Below, in pieces: positions 1-8,900 of a stretch of 10,479 bases of DNA; position 1 is the first letter of the stretch; the number at the start of each line of letters is the position of its first letter. Location: NCBI GenBank assembly GCA_005223375.1, contig RXOD01006393.1, positions 1-10,479 on the forward strand, written 5' to 3'. The position numbers were made by a program, and so were the translations under genes. The notes beneath the pieces were generated by a model, which was not told the DNA's origin, ran no database searches, and saw nothing but the letters and a program-made list of their open reading frames with translations. This stretch comes from Amoebophrya sp. AT5.2. Its lineage: Eukaryota; Sar; Dinophyceae; Syndiniales; Amoebophryaceae.

Positions 1-108
1 TACGGCCACGACGATGGTTACGGGTATGACGACCACGATGGGTACGGGCATGACGGGTACGACGATGAGGGGTATGGGGAGCATGATGATGGCCACTGGG
101 ACGACCCG
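1..108 (+). repeat. Degenerate coding repeat (Tyr-Gly-His/Tyr-Asp-Asp)
   Basis: The DNA is made of imperfect units such as tacgg(c/g/t)(c/t)a(c/t)gacga, giving a protein with Tyr or His every two to four residues separated by Gly and Asp. It continues off the left edge, so the full copy number is unknown. Such arrays expand by slippage and are a frequent source of length variation. Confidence 0.7.
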
Positions 109-692
109 CACGCGCACGAGGAGCCGGAGCACCACGAGCCGGCGCCGGCGCAGGGCGTGATGATTAAGGAGGGGATCAACCTATTTTCCTGGACATGCCT
201 GGGGTAGTGGGAGTCTTCTTGTAGGGAGTTGGGTCCTTGGTCTCATCGGATGCGCCATGGGGTGGCCTGTCTACTGTTGTACTTCGTCTCGTATTTTGTC
301 TCATACATTGTCCTGTATTTGGTCTCGTATTCGGTCAGATGGTGCTCCTTTCAGCTACCTACAGAGCATAGGCAGAACAAAACGACGGCCAGGATGCAGC
401 ATAGGTAAGAACGCGGCGCCGGTCCTGACCTTGAGTGGCCTGGTATTTTGTCTTATATTTCGTCTGGTATTTTTCGGTCTCGGCAAGAGGCGCATCATCT
501 ACCTGGCCGATAATGGGCGGCCGAAAATGGGTTTTTCACCCCTCTAAGATGAAGGGCATGGCCCCGGCGGGCTCGCACATCAAGATGACCTACACGGGGA
601 AATCCACCACCTGGAAGGGAAAGAAGGGCAAGCAGGAATCCATGAACGCCACCAAGGCGCGTGGTACGCACAACTTCGCGATGACGCGCTAA
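1..692 (+). CDS. C-terminal part of an unrecognised Tyr/Asp/His-rich protein (two exons seen)
   Basis: The 5' end lies before the window. Frame 1 opens with about 36 residues of a repetitive Tyr-Gly-His/Tyr-Asp pattern (for example YGHDDGYGYDDHDGYG), followed by a His/Glu/Pro stretch (HAHEEPEHHEPAPAQG). Read straight on, this frame stops at 205-207. A second exon starts after 548 and encodes a basic tail (MKGMAPAGSHIKM ... GTHNFAMTR) ending at TAA 690-692. Removing the element 164-548 with one copy of a 4-base ATGA repeat (160-163 and 549-552) joins the two in frame as PAPAQGVMKGMAPAG. A GT-AG alternative, 157-548, is also in frame and loses two residues. The acidic, histidine-rich repeat followed by a basic tail may suggest metal or nucleic-acid binding, but I do not recognise a family and assign no function. 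The exon link is inferred from frame and repeat structure. Confidence 0.6.
164..548 (+). mobile_element. Introner-like element 1 (intron in gene 1)
   Basis: The ends form an imperfect inverted repeat. The left arm 164-188 (TTAAGGAGGGG ... ATTTTC) matches the reverse complement of the right arm 523-548 (GAAAATGGG ... CCCCTCTAAG) over about 26 bases with gaps and roughly 20 matches. A weaker further match pairs gcctggggtag (196-206) with ctacctggcc (499-508). ATGA flanks the element on both sides (160-163, 549-552) in the same codon phase, as expected for a target-site duplication. Taking out 389 bases restores the frame. Inside lie stops, a 12-bp-period repeat array and no plausible protein. 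The right end has a pyrimidine-rich run before AG (tttttcacccctctaag), so it could act as a normal 3' splice site. The best GT-AG pair is 157-548 with a weak GTGATG donor. The arms are more diverged than those of the element at 9201-9604, which suggests an older insertion. Confidence 0.65.
277..336 (+). repeat. 12-bp tandem array (five copies) inside element 1
   Basis: Five successive 12-mers start at 277, 289, 301, 313 and 325, with a consensus near TCGTATTTTGTC; each ends in GTC. Three related units recur at 441-479 (tggtattttgtc, ttatatttcgtc and a slightly longer third). Nothing in the flanking exons resembles this unit, so it belongs to the element. A 12-bp period also occurs in the element at 9201-9604, with a different unit sequence. 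Confidence 0.75.
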
Positions 693-1501
693 AGCAATCC
701 AGCATCGATACTATGAATAAACACATTCATAGCTATGTACTCAGGCCTATCATCTAGTTCATCTAGCGCCGAAAGCTGAGTGGTCCTCTCTGTTTCAAAA
801 ATCTTCTTCGTGTAAATGTACTAAAAGCCAATTTTATATTCTGCACCTGCACGGCGCACGTCTGAAGTGGACTGAAACTGAAACATTGCTAACAACTTTG
901 TCTTACACTACATCACGGCTTTAGTTTTTTTTTTAACTTTTGCATTCATTTCTACCACACATCGTGACATACTAACTTCTGCTGAGGAGGTAGAAAAAAA
1001 AGAGGATCATGGGCTTGAGCTTCAGGATCTGTTTCGCTACTTCTAGTTGTACATTTAAATTTCTTAATCGTGCAACTACATACGCATATTATCATACGGG
1101 CAGACGATTTTTATTTGCCGTTCAATCATGATACTTTCTGAAACAAGATCAAGATGCAGTACGCTGTGCCCAGCTTCTTCTTGCAGTTGTTCTCGTGCGT
1201 CGCGCGTTAACGTTATGGCGCGAGGTTATACATAAAAAAATACGTCAGACCGAGAGAGTTGGCGCGGTCCGCCAACGCAGGTGCGAAAGAACGCGCAAAT
1301 CGAAACCTCGCCTCGAAAAAATATCGCTGAGAGAAGAAAAACGCATTCTAGCCAGCGCGGCCCGCAAAAACGGAAACTGACCAGTTCTTGCAACTCGTAC
1401 TACTTACTCACTGTACTAGAGTTAAACGCGACCTCTACCTGCTCTGCACGACAAGTCACCGTCACAATCTTTCTCCGGGGCACGGAAGCAACTCAATAAA
1501 A
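693..1501. other. Intergenic space between gene 1 and the RAD51-like gene
   Basis: About 0.8 kb, AT-rich, with a T10 run at 925-934 and an A8 run at 994-1001. No open frame here starts at ATG and looks coding; the open stretch around 1195-1380 begins at GTG and is rich in Arg/Lys from simple base bias. The space must contain the 3' untranslated region of gene 1 and the promoter and 5' leader of the next gene, but I see no TATA box or other convincing promoter motif, and no tRNA or other RNA gene. Confidence 0.6.
711..732. promoter_or_regulatory. Palindrome with AATAAA, possible 3'-end signal of gene 1
   Basis: A perfect 8-bp inverted repeat (ctatgaat / attcatag) with a 6-base loop lies 18 bases after the stop of gene 1. 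The hexamer AATAAA occupies 716-721, running from the stem into the loop. AATAAA is the classical polyadenylation signal in many eukaryotes, though alveolates often do not depend on it. Placement fits a 3'-end signal; function is inferred. Confidence 0.35.
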
Positions 1502-4277
1502 ATGGACGCCGACGACTGCATTTTCGCCGGGGGCGGTGGTTCCGGCTATCTGCCCGCCAACGGCCGCGCGCCCCCGGGTGAGGACGTCATCAACCACAAT
1601 GATCTGCTGCGGAACGGGATGAACAACGAGCTGCTCCTCCTCGAGGGTCGTCACGGCGGCAACAACGTTGCGCTGAGCCTCGGGCCCGCGGGGCGGCGCC
1701 GCGTCGCCGAGCAGAACACGGAGAGAAACCTGCTGCTAAACCGCAACCCCAATTTTAACCGCACGCTCGTGACCGACCCCAACGACCCTGTCCGGGGACA
1801 AGACCGTATTCGCGCTGAGCACGTCACCACCGGTCCGGAGGGGGCGGGTGACGTGGAAATGCTAGAAATCAGCGAGCAGGCAGGAGCGGTAGCGGTAGCC
1901 GCGGCTGCTGGAGGAGGTTCTTCCTCGTCTGCTGTCGGCGCGAGACTGACCGGTTCGGAGGAGTCGGAGGGCGACCCTCTGACTCTCCGAGGACTCCACT
2001 TTCTGGACCGCGTGCGGAACGCTTTGCCTCCCCACGTGCAGGCGAAGAACTACGACGACGAGACACTGCAGAACGCGTTGGACGACCTGCAGGAAAACGT
2101 CGAGTTGGACAGCGGGGAGGGCATGGCGGCCCTGGTGGAGGTGCTCGAGCGCATGGATATCTTCGGAGAGTGCGGATCGTTCGGGGGCCGACTGGAGGAG
2201 GAGGACGTGTGGTATGAAATTGTTGAAAACCAAAACTTAAAGCCGGTAGTGGAACAGGAGCAGGACCACTTCGTGGAGGTGCCGGAAGAAGAGGACGTCG
2301 TGATGGAGGAAGCGGGCCGCGTGGGAGGACCAACATTGGACGTGGTGAAGGCGGTGGAGGTGCACGAGGAGGTCCAGGTCGAGGTGAAGGCGGACGGTGG
2401 AGAGAAAAATGAGAAAACCAAAGATGGCGAGATGAAGGAAAACGACGGTCATCCGCGCCAGCAGAACCAGATCTTCGCAGCGGAATTCGACTTCGATGGC
2501 GAAAAAACTCCTACTTCCCGCGAGGTGGAACCGGCGAAGCAGGCAGTTTCGCTGCAGACGCCGTGCAAGAAGAACCAGCAGAAGCAGCTGGTCGACGGGA
2601 ACAGCAACATGAAAATCGGATTTTCGGAATTTTCGGAAATGAGCACGAAGCTGCCTGCGTCGGCGCTGTTTTCGCAGTCAGAGGACCAGGAGTCCCAGGA
2701 GCAGTTGGGGGGAATCGAAATGAAGCTGCTGCCCACGAGCCTCAATCTGGAGGAGGCCTTGCAGCAGAGCGAGGTGGGCGAAGAAGTGAAACAAGTAGAG
2801 GAACAAGTTTTCAACGACGAGCAGCCGTCGCCGCCGCGCAAAATCGCGAAGATCGATTTGGATAGCGCGAAGGCGGTGGAGGAGAGCGTGAAGGTGAGCG
2901 AAAACGTCGAGAACAGCAACAATCTCGCTGACCTGCAGCCCGCCACCGCGCTCTCAAAGGCGTGGCACAGTGCGTCGGGAAAGCCGGCGCAAGTGGTCGC
3001 TGAGCAGCCGTTTGCGCCGGTCGCGCAGCCCAAGTCGTCTGCTACCGACGTCGAGATGGTCGTGAAAGACGATATCGTCCAAGAGCGGTCGGTGTCCAAA
3101 ACCACGACGTTGTTGAAACTACCGGAAACTACCGTCGCGGATCTGAAGCCCGGCGTGGAGCTGGTGCCTCCGCAAGCTGCTGCTGTTGCTGCCGTGTTCT
3201 CGAAAACGACCGTCGGCGACCACCGCGAACGCGACGCCCTCCGCGCCCAGGGGTGGCTGAACCCGGACCTGGACAAACAGAACCTCCCGCAGGTCCTCGA
3301 GAAGGGCTCCCCCCTGAACCTCGCAGATTTGCATTTGTTCGACCGCGTGCTGCTGTCGGGTTGCGGTTTCCGCCACGGCCAGTTGGTGGAGCTGTTCGGG
3401 GAGGCGGGATCGGGGAAGACCGCGTTATTGGCTGATATCGCGGCGCAAGCAGTGAAGAACCAGTCGGACGTGCTGGACACAGGGGTTCACGGAGACAACA
3501 TCGTGTACGTTTTTGATGGGAATTTAGGGAAGGGCTTTCTGAAGAGGCTGCAGTGTGCGCACGCGGGGTCGCTGTTCGGAAAAGTGAGGTACGGGGCGGT
3601 GCACACGGGGAAAGATGTCCTGGAAGGGATCACGTTTGCGCGGAAAGAGATGGAGGCGAAAAAACTGGTAGTGATTCTTCAACGCTGTAGTTTATGAGTT
3701 TTTGGAAGTTTTAGAGTTTGCGGTGAGCACCAAACGAAGTCGAATCTCTCAGATGAAGTAAAACATGACCTTCGCCCCCCATCTACATCGATCACAGCCC
3801 GCCCACCTCGCGCAGCACAAGGACGCCAACAAAGCCGGAGGCATCAAGAATGTCTCCCGCTTCCTCATCGTCGAGAACCTGATGGAGACGTTGAAGCGCG
3901 AGCCCCCGTTTCTTCCCGTCTCCGAAATCGTGAAGAAGCTGCAGAAACTCGCGGACGACTTTGGCCTGACCGTACTCATTTCGAACGGGGTCCGGACGGA
4001 CTTGAAGATTGACAGCAACCTGATGACGAACAACATGGTCTCGCTCGGCGGCACGGTGCTGGCGTCGAGGGTGCACACGCAGCTGCAGCTGATGAAAAAG
4101 TCCCCAGATTTTGATTTTAGTTCCGGCGCAGTTGATGCGAGGGCGACCGTCACGGCACGCACGGTGGCAGTAGTGAAGAACGACCTGGGGGCGGCTGGCG
4201 ATGGTGATGGGGAGGAGCTCGGAGGGGGGAAGTTGGGAATGCTCATCAGCGACAAGGGCGTGGAGTTTGCCACCTAA
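1502..4277 (+). CDS. RAD51/RecA-family recombinase paralogue (XRCC2/RAD51D-like) with a long acidic N-terminal extension
   Basis: Two exons, 1502-3667 and 3798-4277, encode 881 residues. The start is the ATG in AAAAATGGAC; the open frame runs further up but has no earlier ATG. The ATPase domain is in the last 300 residues or so. Walker A is GEAGSGKT (633-640), followed by a strand IVYVFDGN, then a Walker B-like strand FLIVE (744-748) where the usual Asp is Glu. LTVLISNGV (779-787) sits where RAD51 proteins have VVITNQV, and LGGTVLASRVHTQL matches the region near the second DNA-binding loop. The last residues, GVEFAT, resemble the GVEF ending of XRCC2. RAD51 paralogues help load or stabilise RAD51 on single-stranded DNA in homologous-recombination repair in the nucleus. 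Known paralogues are about 220-380 residues, so the first 590 or so are extra: acidic, Glu/Val/Gln-rich, with one likely helical block (about 166-215) and a basic patch PPRKIAK. Family assignment is firm, the subtype tentative. Confidence 0.85.
3668..3797 (+). other. GT-AG intron in the RAD51-like gene
   Basis: 130 bp, phase 0, from CTG|GTAGTG to GATCACAG|CCC. Reading through meets a stop at 3695-3697, whereas splicing joins MEAKKL to PAHLAQHK and leads into the Walker B strand at the expected distance from Walker A. The ends show no inverted repeat like those of the element introns, so this serves as an ordinary-intron comparison within the same window. Confidence 0.8.
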
Positions 4278-5944
4278 CCATAGGTGGAGAAGTGGGAACG
4301 TCGGTAGAAGCTTACCGAAACTACCGAGACGCCGGATCGAGATACTTACTTATTATTTACTGGGTGGTGCTACGTTAACGTCGGCGTCGCACTCGGAGGA
4401 GGTGATCGGACTTCTGTTCCATTACTGATTTTTTTGGACAGACGGACCGCTTGAGCTTGTCGCGCACGCGGACGCGCTCTGCAAGAGTTATAATAATCGT
4501 CTACGCGGGCGCCGGGCGGCGAGCGGAGGGTCTGCAATTTCTGGGGAGACCATCTCATCGTGAACCTGCTCTTACGCCAGAACTAGTTTTTTTTGGCTCG
4601 TTGGAAAAGCCTTGAAAAATGTCTCCTAGTATGTGTTTCAGGAAGTTGTAGCTAGAAAGAGCATCTCGTCCATTAAGACCGATGCGTTGATGAGCACCAG
4701 CACAAAATAGGTATCTTTAAGATTTCAATATTAAAAGGAGCACTGTCGCTCTCGCACTGCCTCTGCCACTCGTTTACAATATGTTGTTGACCAATCTACT
4801 TTACCTGAACAATACACTTGCGTCTTCAAATGAAATTTTCAACACTTTACGACCACCTAGTTAAAGATACACTCAGAACTTGCAATCCATCGTTTCACAC
4901 TATTCAAGAACCGCCTACTGCGCACGAACTTCTGCGCGCCACCGCCCTGAAGAGAGACTACAATATTCAGCCTACAAAAACGACAAGCTCTTGCTTTTAA
5001 TTTTGATGAAAAAGTGGTCGATGAAGATAGAAGAACATGAACGCACGACCTACGCAGCTACTAGTCTTCTAAAGCAACAAGATTTGAATTGAGGCACCTT
5101 GCTATGCTTGTTCCTGTAATCCGACGCACTGCCACAGTCGTCCACATTCCAACTCGTGAATGTTGCGCAAATTCAAGAAACAAGTACTACCGCACCCGCT
5201 GCGAAAGCCATCTATCTATACTGGCAGTTGTTGAGATTTGATGATTTTTTTGGTCCTCCGAGTTGCTCTTTAGGACCTAGCAAGAGGAAGAGTAGGAACG
5301 CTGAAGACGCTGAGGCTGACCTTCTTGTCCTAGCTAGCTGTGCCGCTGGCGTCACCGGAACCGTACTTACTTGATGAATGTGAGAGACTCACACCTGGAA
5401 ATCGAAGGAACCAGGTCGCGACCGCAACTGACGAGCGCCTTCTCTGGGTGACCAAAGGCGGGAGACTTGAGACCGGCTATGGTGCAACAGACACAGACGA
5501 GTCAAAATTAACAGTTTCAAGCTTGCTTGCGCAGAGCTTGGTCCGGTTTGTTTCGGACAACATTCTGTCGGAGCTACTCTGGGGCTTTTGTGGAGTCCCG
5601 GTGTGCTCAAGGTCGTGGTACAGCAGGGTTTATGGTGTTCTTCGGGTCTGTTGATAGTTTCGCCTCTACTTCTAGCTATTGAAACTGATCCGCTTAAGGA
5701 TGAAGATCGACGGAGACCGAGACGGAGTCTGAAGTATCTCTCGTAACTGTCGTACACGTTCTCGTCTTTAAACTTTGATCTCCTCGGCCGTTTTCGCTTT
5801 GTAGTTCTAGTCGTGCTCCTGTGTAGTAGTTTCGCTATGTAGTTCTTGTAGTCAGAGGACCTGTACGTGGATGATGTCGAGGTAGGGGACCCGGGTGTAA
5901 GAACGCCATCGCGAACGAAACGCACCAGCAAAGGGAAAGAAAGG
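4278..5944. other. 1.7-kb space between the RAD51-like and MON2-like genes
   Basis: I find no credible gene. The longest open stretches (5340-5654 on +, 5389-5931 on -) contain no ATG start, and their translations are compositional. An ATG-started frame of 57 codons at 4830-5000 (MKFSTLYDHLVKDTL...) has no recognisable feature and is only a weak possibility. Small hairpins occur at 4301-4318 (tcggta/taccga), 24 nt past the RAD51-like stop, and at 5252-5277 (ggtcct/aggacc). The 3' untranslated region of the upstream gene and the promoter of the MON2-like gene must lie here, but no specific signal stands out. Confidence 0.55.
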
Positions 5945-8900
5945 ATGAATCAGCTTTCCTTTTTTTCGGATCTGGAGCGCGATTTCCATGCCTTGCTTGC
6001 CGAGACGACTTCGTCGTGGAAATCCTCGCTGAGTCAGAGCACGACGAAAACCCAGATCCAGCAGAGCCTAAAAGTCCTCCACGACGCGAAGAAGTCTTAC
6101 GAGGCTGGAGCTGCTCCTGTTCCCGGAAATTATAACGTAGGGACGACCGCCACGACCAAGAATCTTCTTCCTCGCGGCTTCTCCGACGCCATCGTCCAGA
6201 CGCTGGTGAAATGTTGCGAGGGCTCTCCTAAGCTCATCGAGGGCTCTCTCCGCATCTCCCTGAAGCTGGTGGAGTTCCAAGGCGGCGTTTGCTTTGATTC
6301 CAACGAAGAGACCTTGGTTGTTTTGATCAACATGCTTCGGGAGCAGGCAGTGGCGCACGGGAACAGTGTTGAGGGGATCGCGACGGGGATATTACAAGTC
6401 TTGCAAAGGATCGCGCACGTAAAACTCTGGCTCGGGAATGAACTGGTCGTGGAGCAGGTGCTGTTGGTGTTTTCGGTCCTGCTGGAGTTCACGGCGGAAA
6501 AGTTTATGAAGAGACCAGGTGGTAAGTGGGAGCTTGGTGGTGCACAGCGTGGCGCGTGTGGTCATGGAAAGCGGCCACGGACTACAGTGCTGACGAGGCC
6601 TGAAAGCAAGGCAAAAGAGGCCGCCGAGGGTGGCGATTCATCGGCTGCCGGCTATAGGCTGCAGGACTGCCTCGTCCAGGCTTTCTTCTTAGGACCACCA
6701 AGAAAGGCAAAGGGCGCCCCGAGGAGCCCAAAAAAAATTCACTTAAGTACCACTTAGTTACCCTCTTAACACCTGGTCCCGCCATAAATTTTCCGGTGGT
6801 GCACAGCGTGGCGCGGGGGAGCATACTGCAGCTGGCGGAGCAACTAGTGGAGATCTGCGCGAGTAGCAGTAGTAGTTGCGCGGGAGACGATGGTGCTGGA
6901 GGGGCAAGAAGTAGTAGTTCAACTACTGCGGCGGGCGCCGAGGTTTTTAACCCCGCCCCCCGGTCAAGCGGAATCGGGCCCCTGACCGCGACGACGGGGG
7001 ACGCGTCAGCCCCTGTTTCGAGCTCGTCGGAGGTGGAGAGCACGAACGCGTCAGAAGTAGATCCGTCGTGCACCGGGGGCACGTCGAAAACGCATGCAAA
7101 ACGCATGCCAGAATGGCTCGAGGAGATGGATTCGGGCATTGTCTTCGGCACGTCGCGTTTCCGCGACAATCTGAAGCCACGACTGCCCAGCACCGCGCCG
7201 CCGCAGATACGGCTCCTCTACCTGCTCGCGCAAGACGCCTGCGTTATGGCAGACAACGCGCAAAACCTCGTCGGGCGGGGCGGAAATACAACTACGCTGT
7301 CGGCGACGAAGGAGACCAGCGTGAAAAGCGTCGGAAATACGCTGGTCTCATTCATCACCGGCGGAAGCAGTTCGAGTAGCAGCAATTACCCGGCGAGCGG
7401 CAAGACAGACGGCGGTTCGTCATCTGGACCTCTTGGTGTCGGAGGTGGAGCAGGCGCAAGTTTAAGTGGTGGCTCTGCTGCGTCAAAAGTCGCGCAAACC
7501 GCTTCTGACCAGGTTGCCGACCAGTTCTACCAGCAAAGCACGAATTGCGGCTACTGGCTGTGCAACGTCCGTTGGCCGCGGCAGCTGTGCATCGACATCC
7601 TCCAGGCGGTGCTCGTTAAAGGAACTACTGCTGCTGCTACTGCGATTCCGGGAACGATTAAAAGTGGAGCTACTTCTTCTACGCCGTTGTTTTTGCAGCA
7701 CGAGGAGCTTGGCTTTCTGTTGAAGATGTGGATTTGCCCAGTTCTGTTGAAGAACATGCTCCTGCTGGCCCCGGCGGAGCCACCTGACGACGGAAAGAGC
7801 ATGAACAGCGCTGTTGTTCCCATGATTCCGGGTGGATCGGGAAGCGGCGGACGGGGAATCGTTTCCGGTTCCTCTTCGCCAGCCGTAATACTAGGGGGCC
7901 CAACACCACCGCACCCGCACAGCTTCGCAGGAGCCTCGTCTTCAGGAGGCTCGTCTTCGTCTTTTCGCGGCGGGGGCGGCGGCAATCGAGATCGGGGAAG
8001 CAAAAGTCGAAATCCTTATCCTACTTCCTCCTCGACAGATCCGCCACTGAACGCCGCCGCGGCGCAGACACTAAAGACCTGCTGCGACCTCGTCACAACC
8101 CTCGCGACGAACGTGCTGGTTCCGTTGAGTGAGGAATTGAGTCATTTGCTATCGCACGCGGCAGATGTCGTTGTATCTTCTTCGACCTCCACCGCATATA
8201 GTACTTCGACTCCTTCGGCGTCTTCAAACGCATCAACACTACCTGACGCGATACTCTCGGAGCACATTTTCCTCCCTCTTTTCAAAGACCCGAGCTTCCT
8301 GCTCCAAACAGCCTGCGTCAAGGAAAAATTGCGGTACTATCCGAGTTGTGCCACTTCGTCTTCTTCGTCCGGGCCTGGGATGATGTCGATGTTGAAAAAG
8401 TCCGACGATGTGCAGGCCTTCCTTCCTGCCTTCGTGGAGAAGCTGCATCGTGTAAAGAACGTATTGTACGGCGATGGCGTGATCGCGACGCTGTTGTTCA
8501 CCGTCATCGCCACACTGTACGAAGCCATGGTAAACTCCGTCGCCGACGTCGCCGCGCGGAAAATGATTCCCTTTCGCTTTAGTACCCAGCAGAAGCTATG
8601 TCCTTCTGGATTGTCTTCTGGGGGAAGCGGTAGCCGAGAATCCACGACCACTGGCCAGAGGAGCCAACCGCAGCAGAACCACTTGAACGAGCTGCAGAGC
8701 CAAATCCTAAACTGTCTCACCACGATTTGGCCCGGGCTGGTTCAAGGCCTCGCGGCGCTGCTGTCGAGCAGGAATACGTATGACGAGCGGTTGGTGGCCT
8801 TGCACAATTTCGCGGTGAAGGACCAGTGGTTGAAGATTGAGAGGGCGGCAGCACTTGCGGAGAAACACATGATCGGAGCGGTCCAGTCCTCGTCCGCCGC

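Noticed and set aside
1388..1501. Upstream extension of the RAD51-like protein
   Set aside because: The open frame reaches back to a TTG near 1388, but the first ATG is at 1502, in a good AAAAATGG context.
2449..3480. 343-codon open frame on the - strand across the RAD51-like gene
   Set aside because: It begins at GTG, is Ser/Cys/Thr-rich as expected for the antisense of GC-rich coding sequence, and lies opposite a gene with a recognisable Walker A domain.
3668..3797. A fourth transposon-like intron in the RAD51-like gene
   Set aside because: I compared both ends and found no convincing inverted repeat and no flanking direct repeat; it behaves as an ordinary GT-AG intron.
4591..4600. ttttggctcg as a relict dinoflagellate spliced-leader sequence
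   Set aside because: It matches only about nine bases of the leader's 3' part (TTTTGGCTC), occurs once, and is not next to a gene start; chance is enough to explain it.
4830..5000. 57-codon ATG-started frame as a small gene
   Set aside because: Nothing supports it beyond being open: no recognisable motif, AT-rich surroundings and a length expected by chance.
5340..5654. 104-codon open frame on the + strand
   Set aside because: No ATG anywhere in the frame and no conserved pattern; it could be an exon only with splicing I cannot support.
5389..5931. 180-codon open frame on the - strand before the MON2-like gene
   Set aside because: It has no ATG at all (the apparent start is TTG), a compositional Ser/Arg/Thr translation and no recognisable motif.
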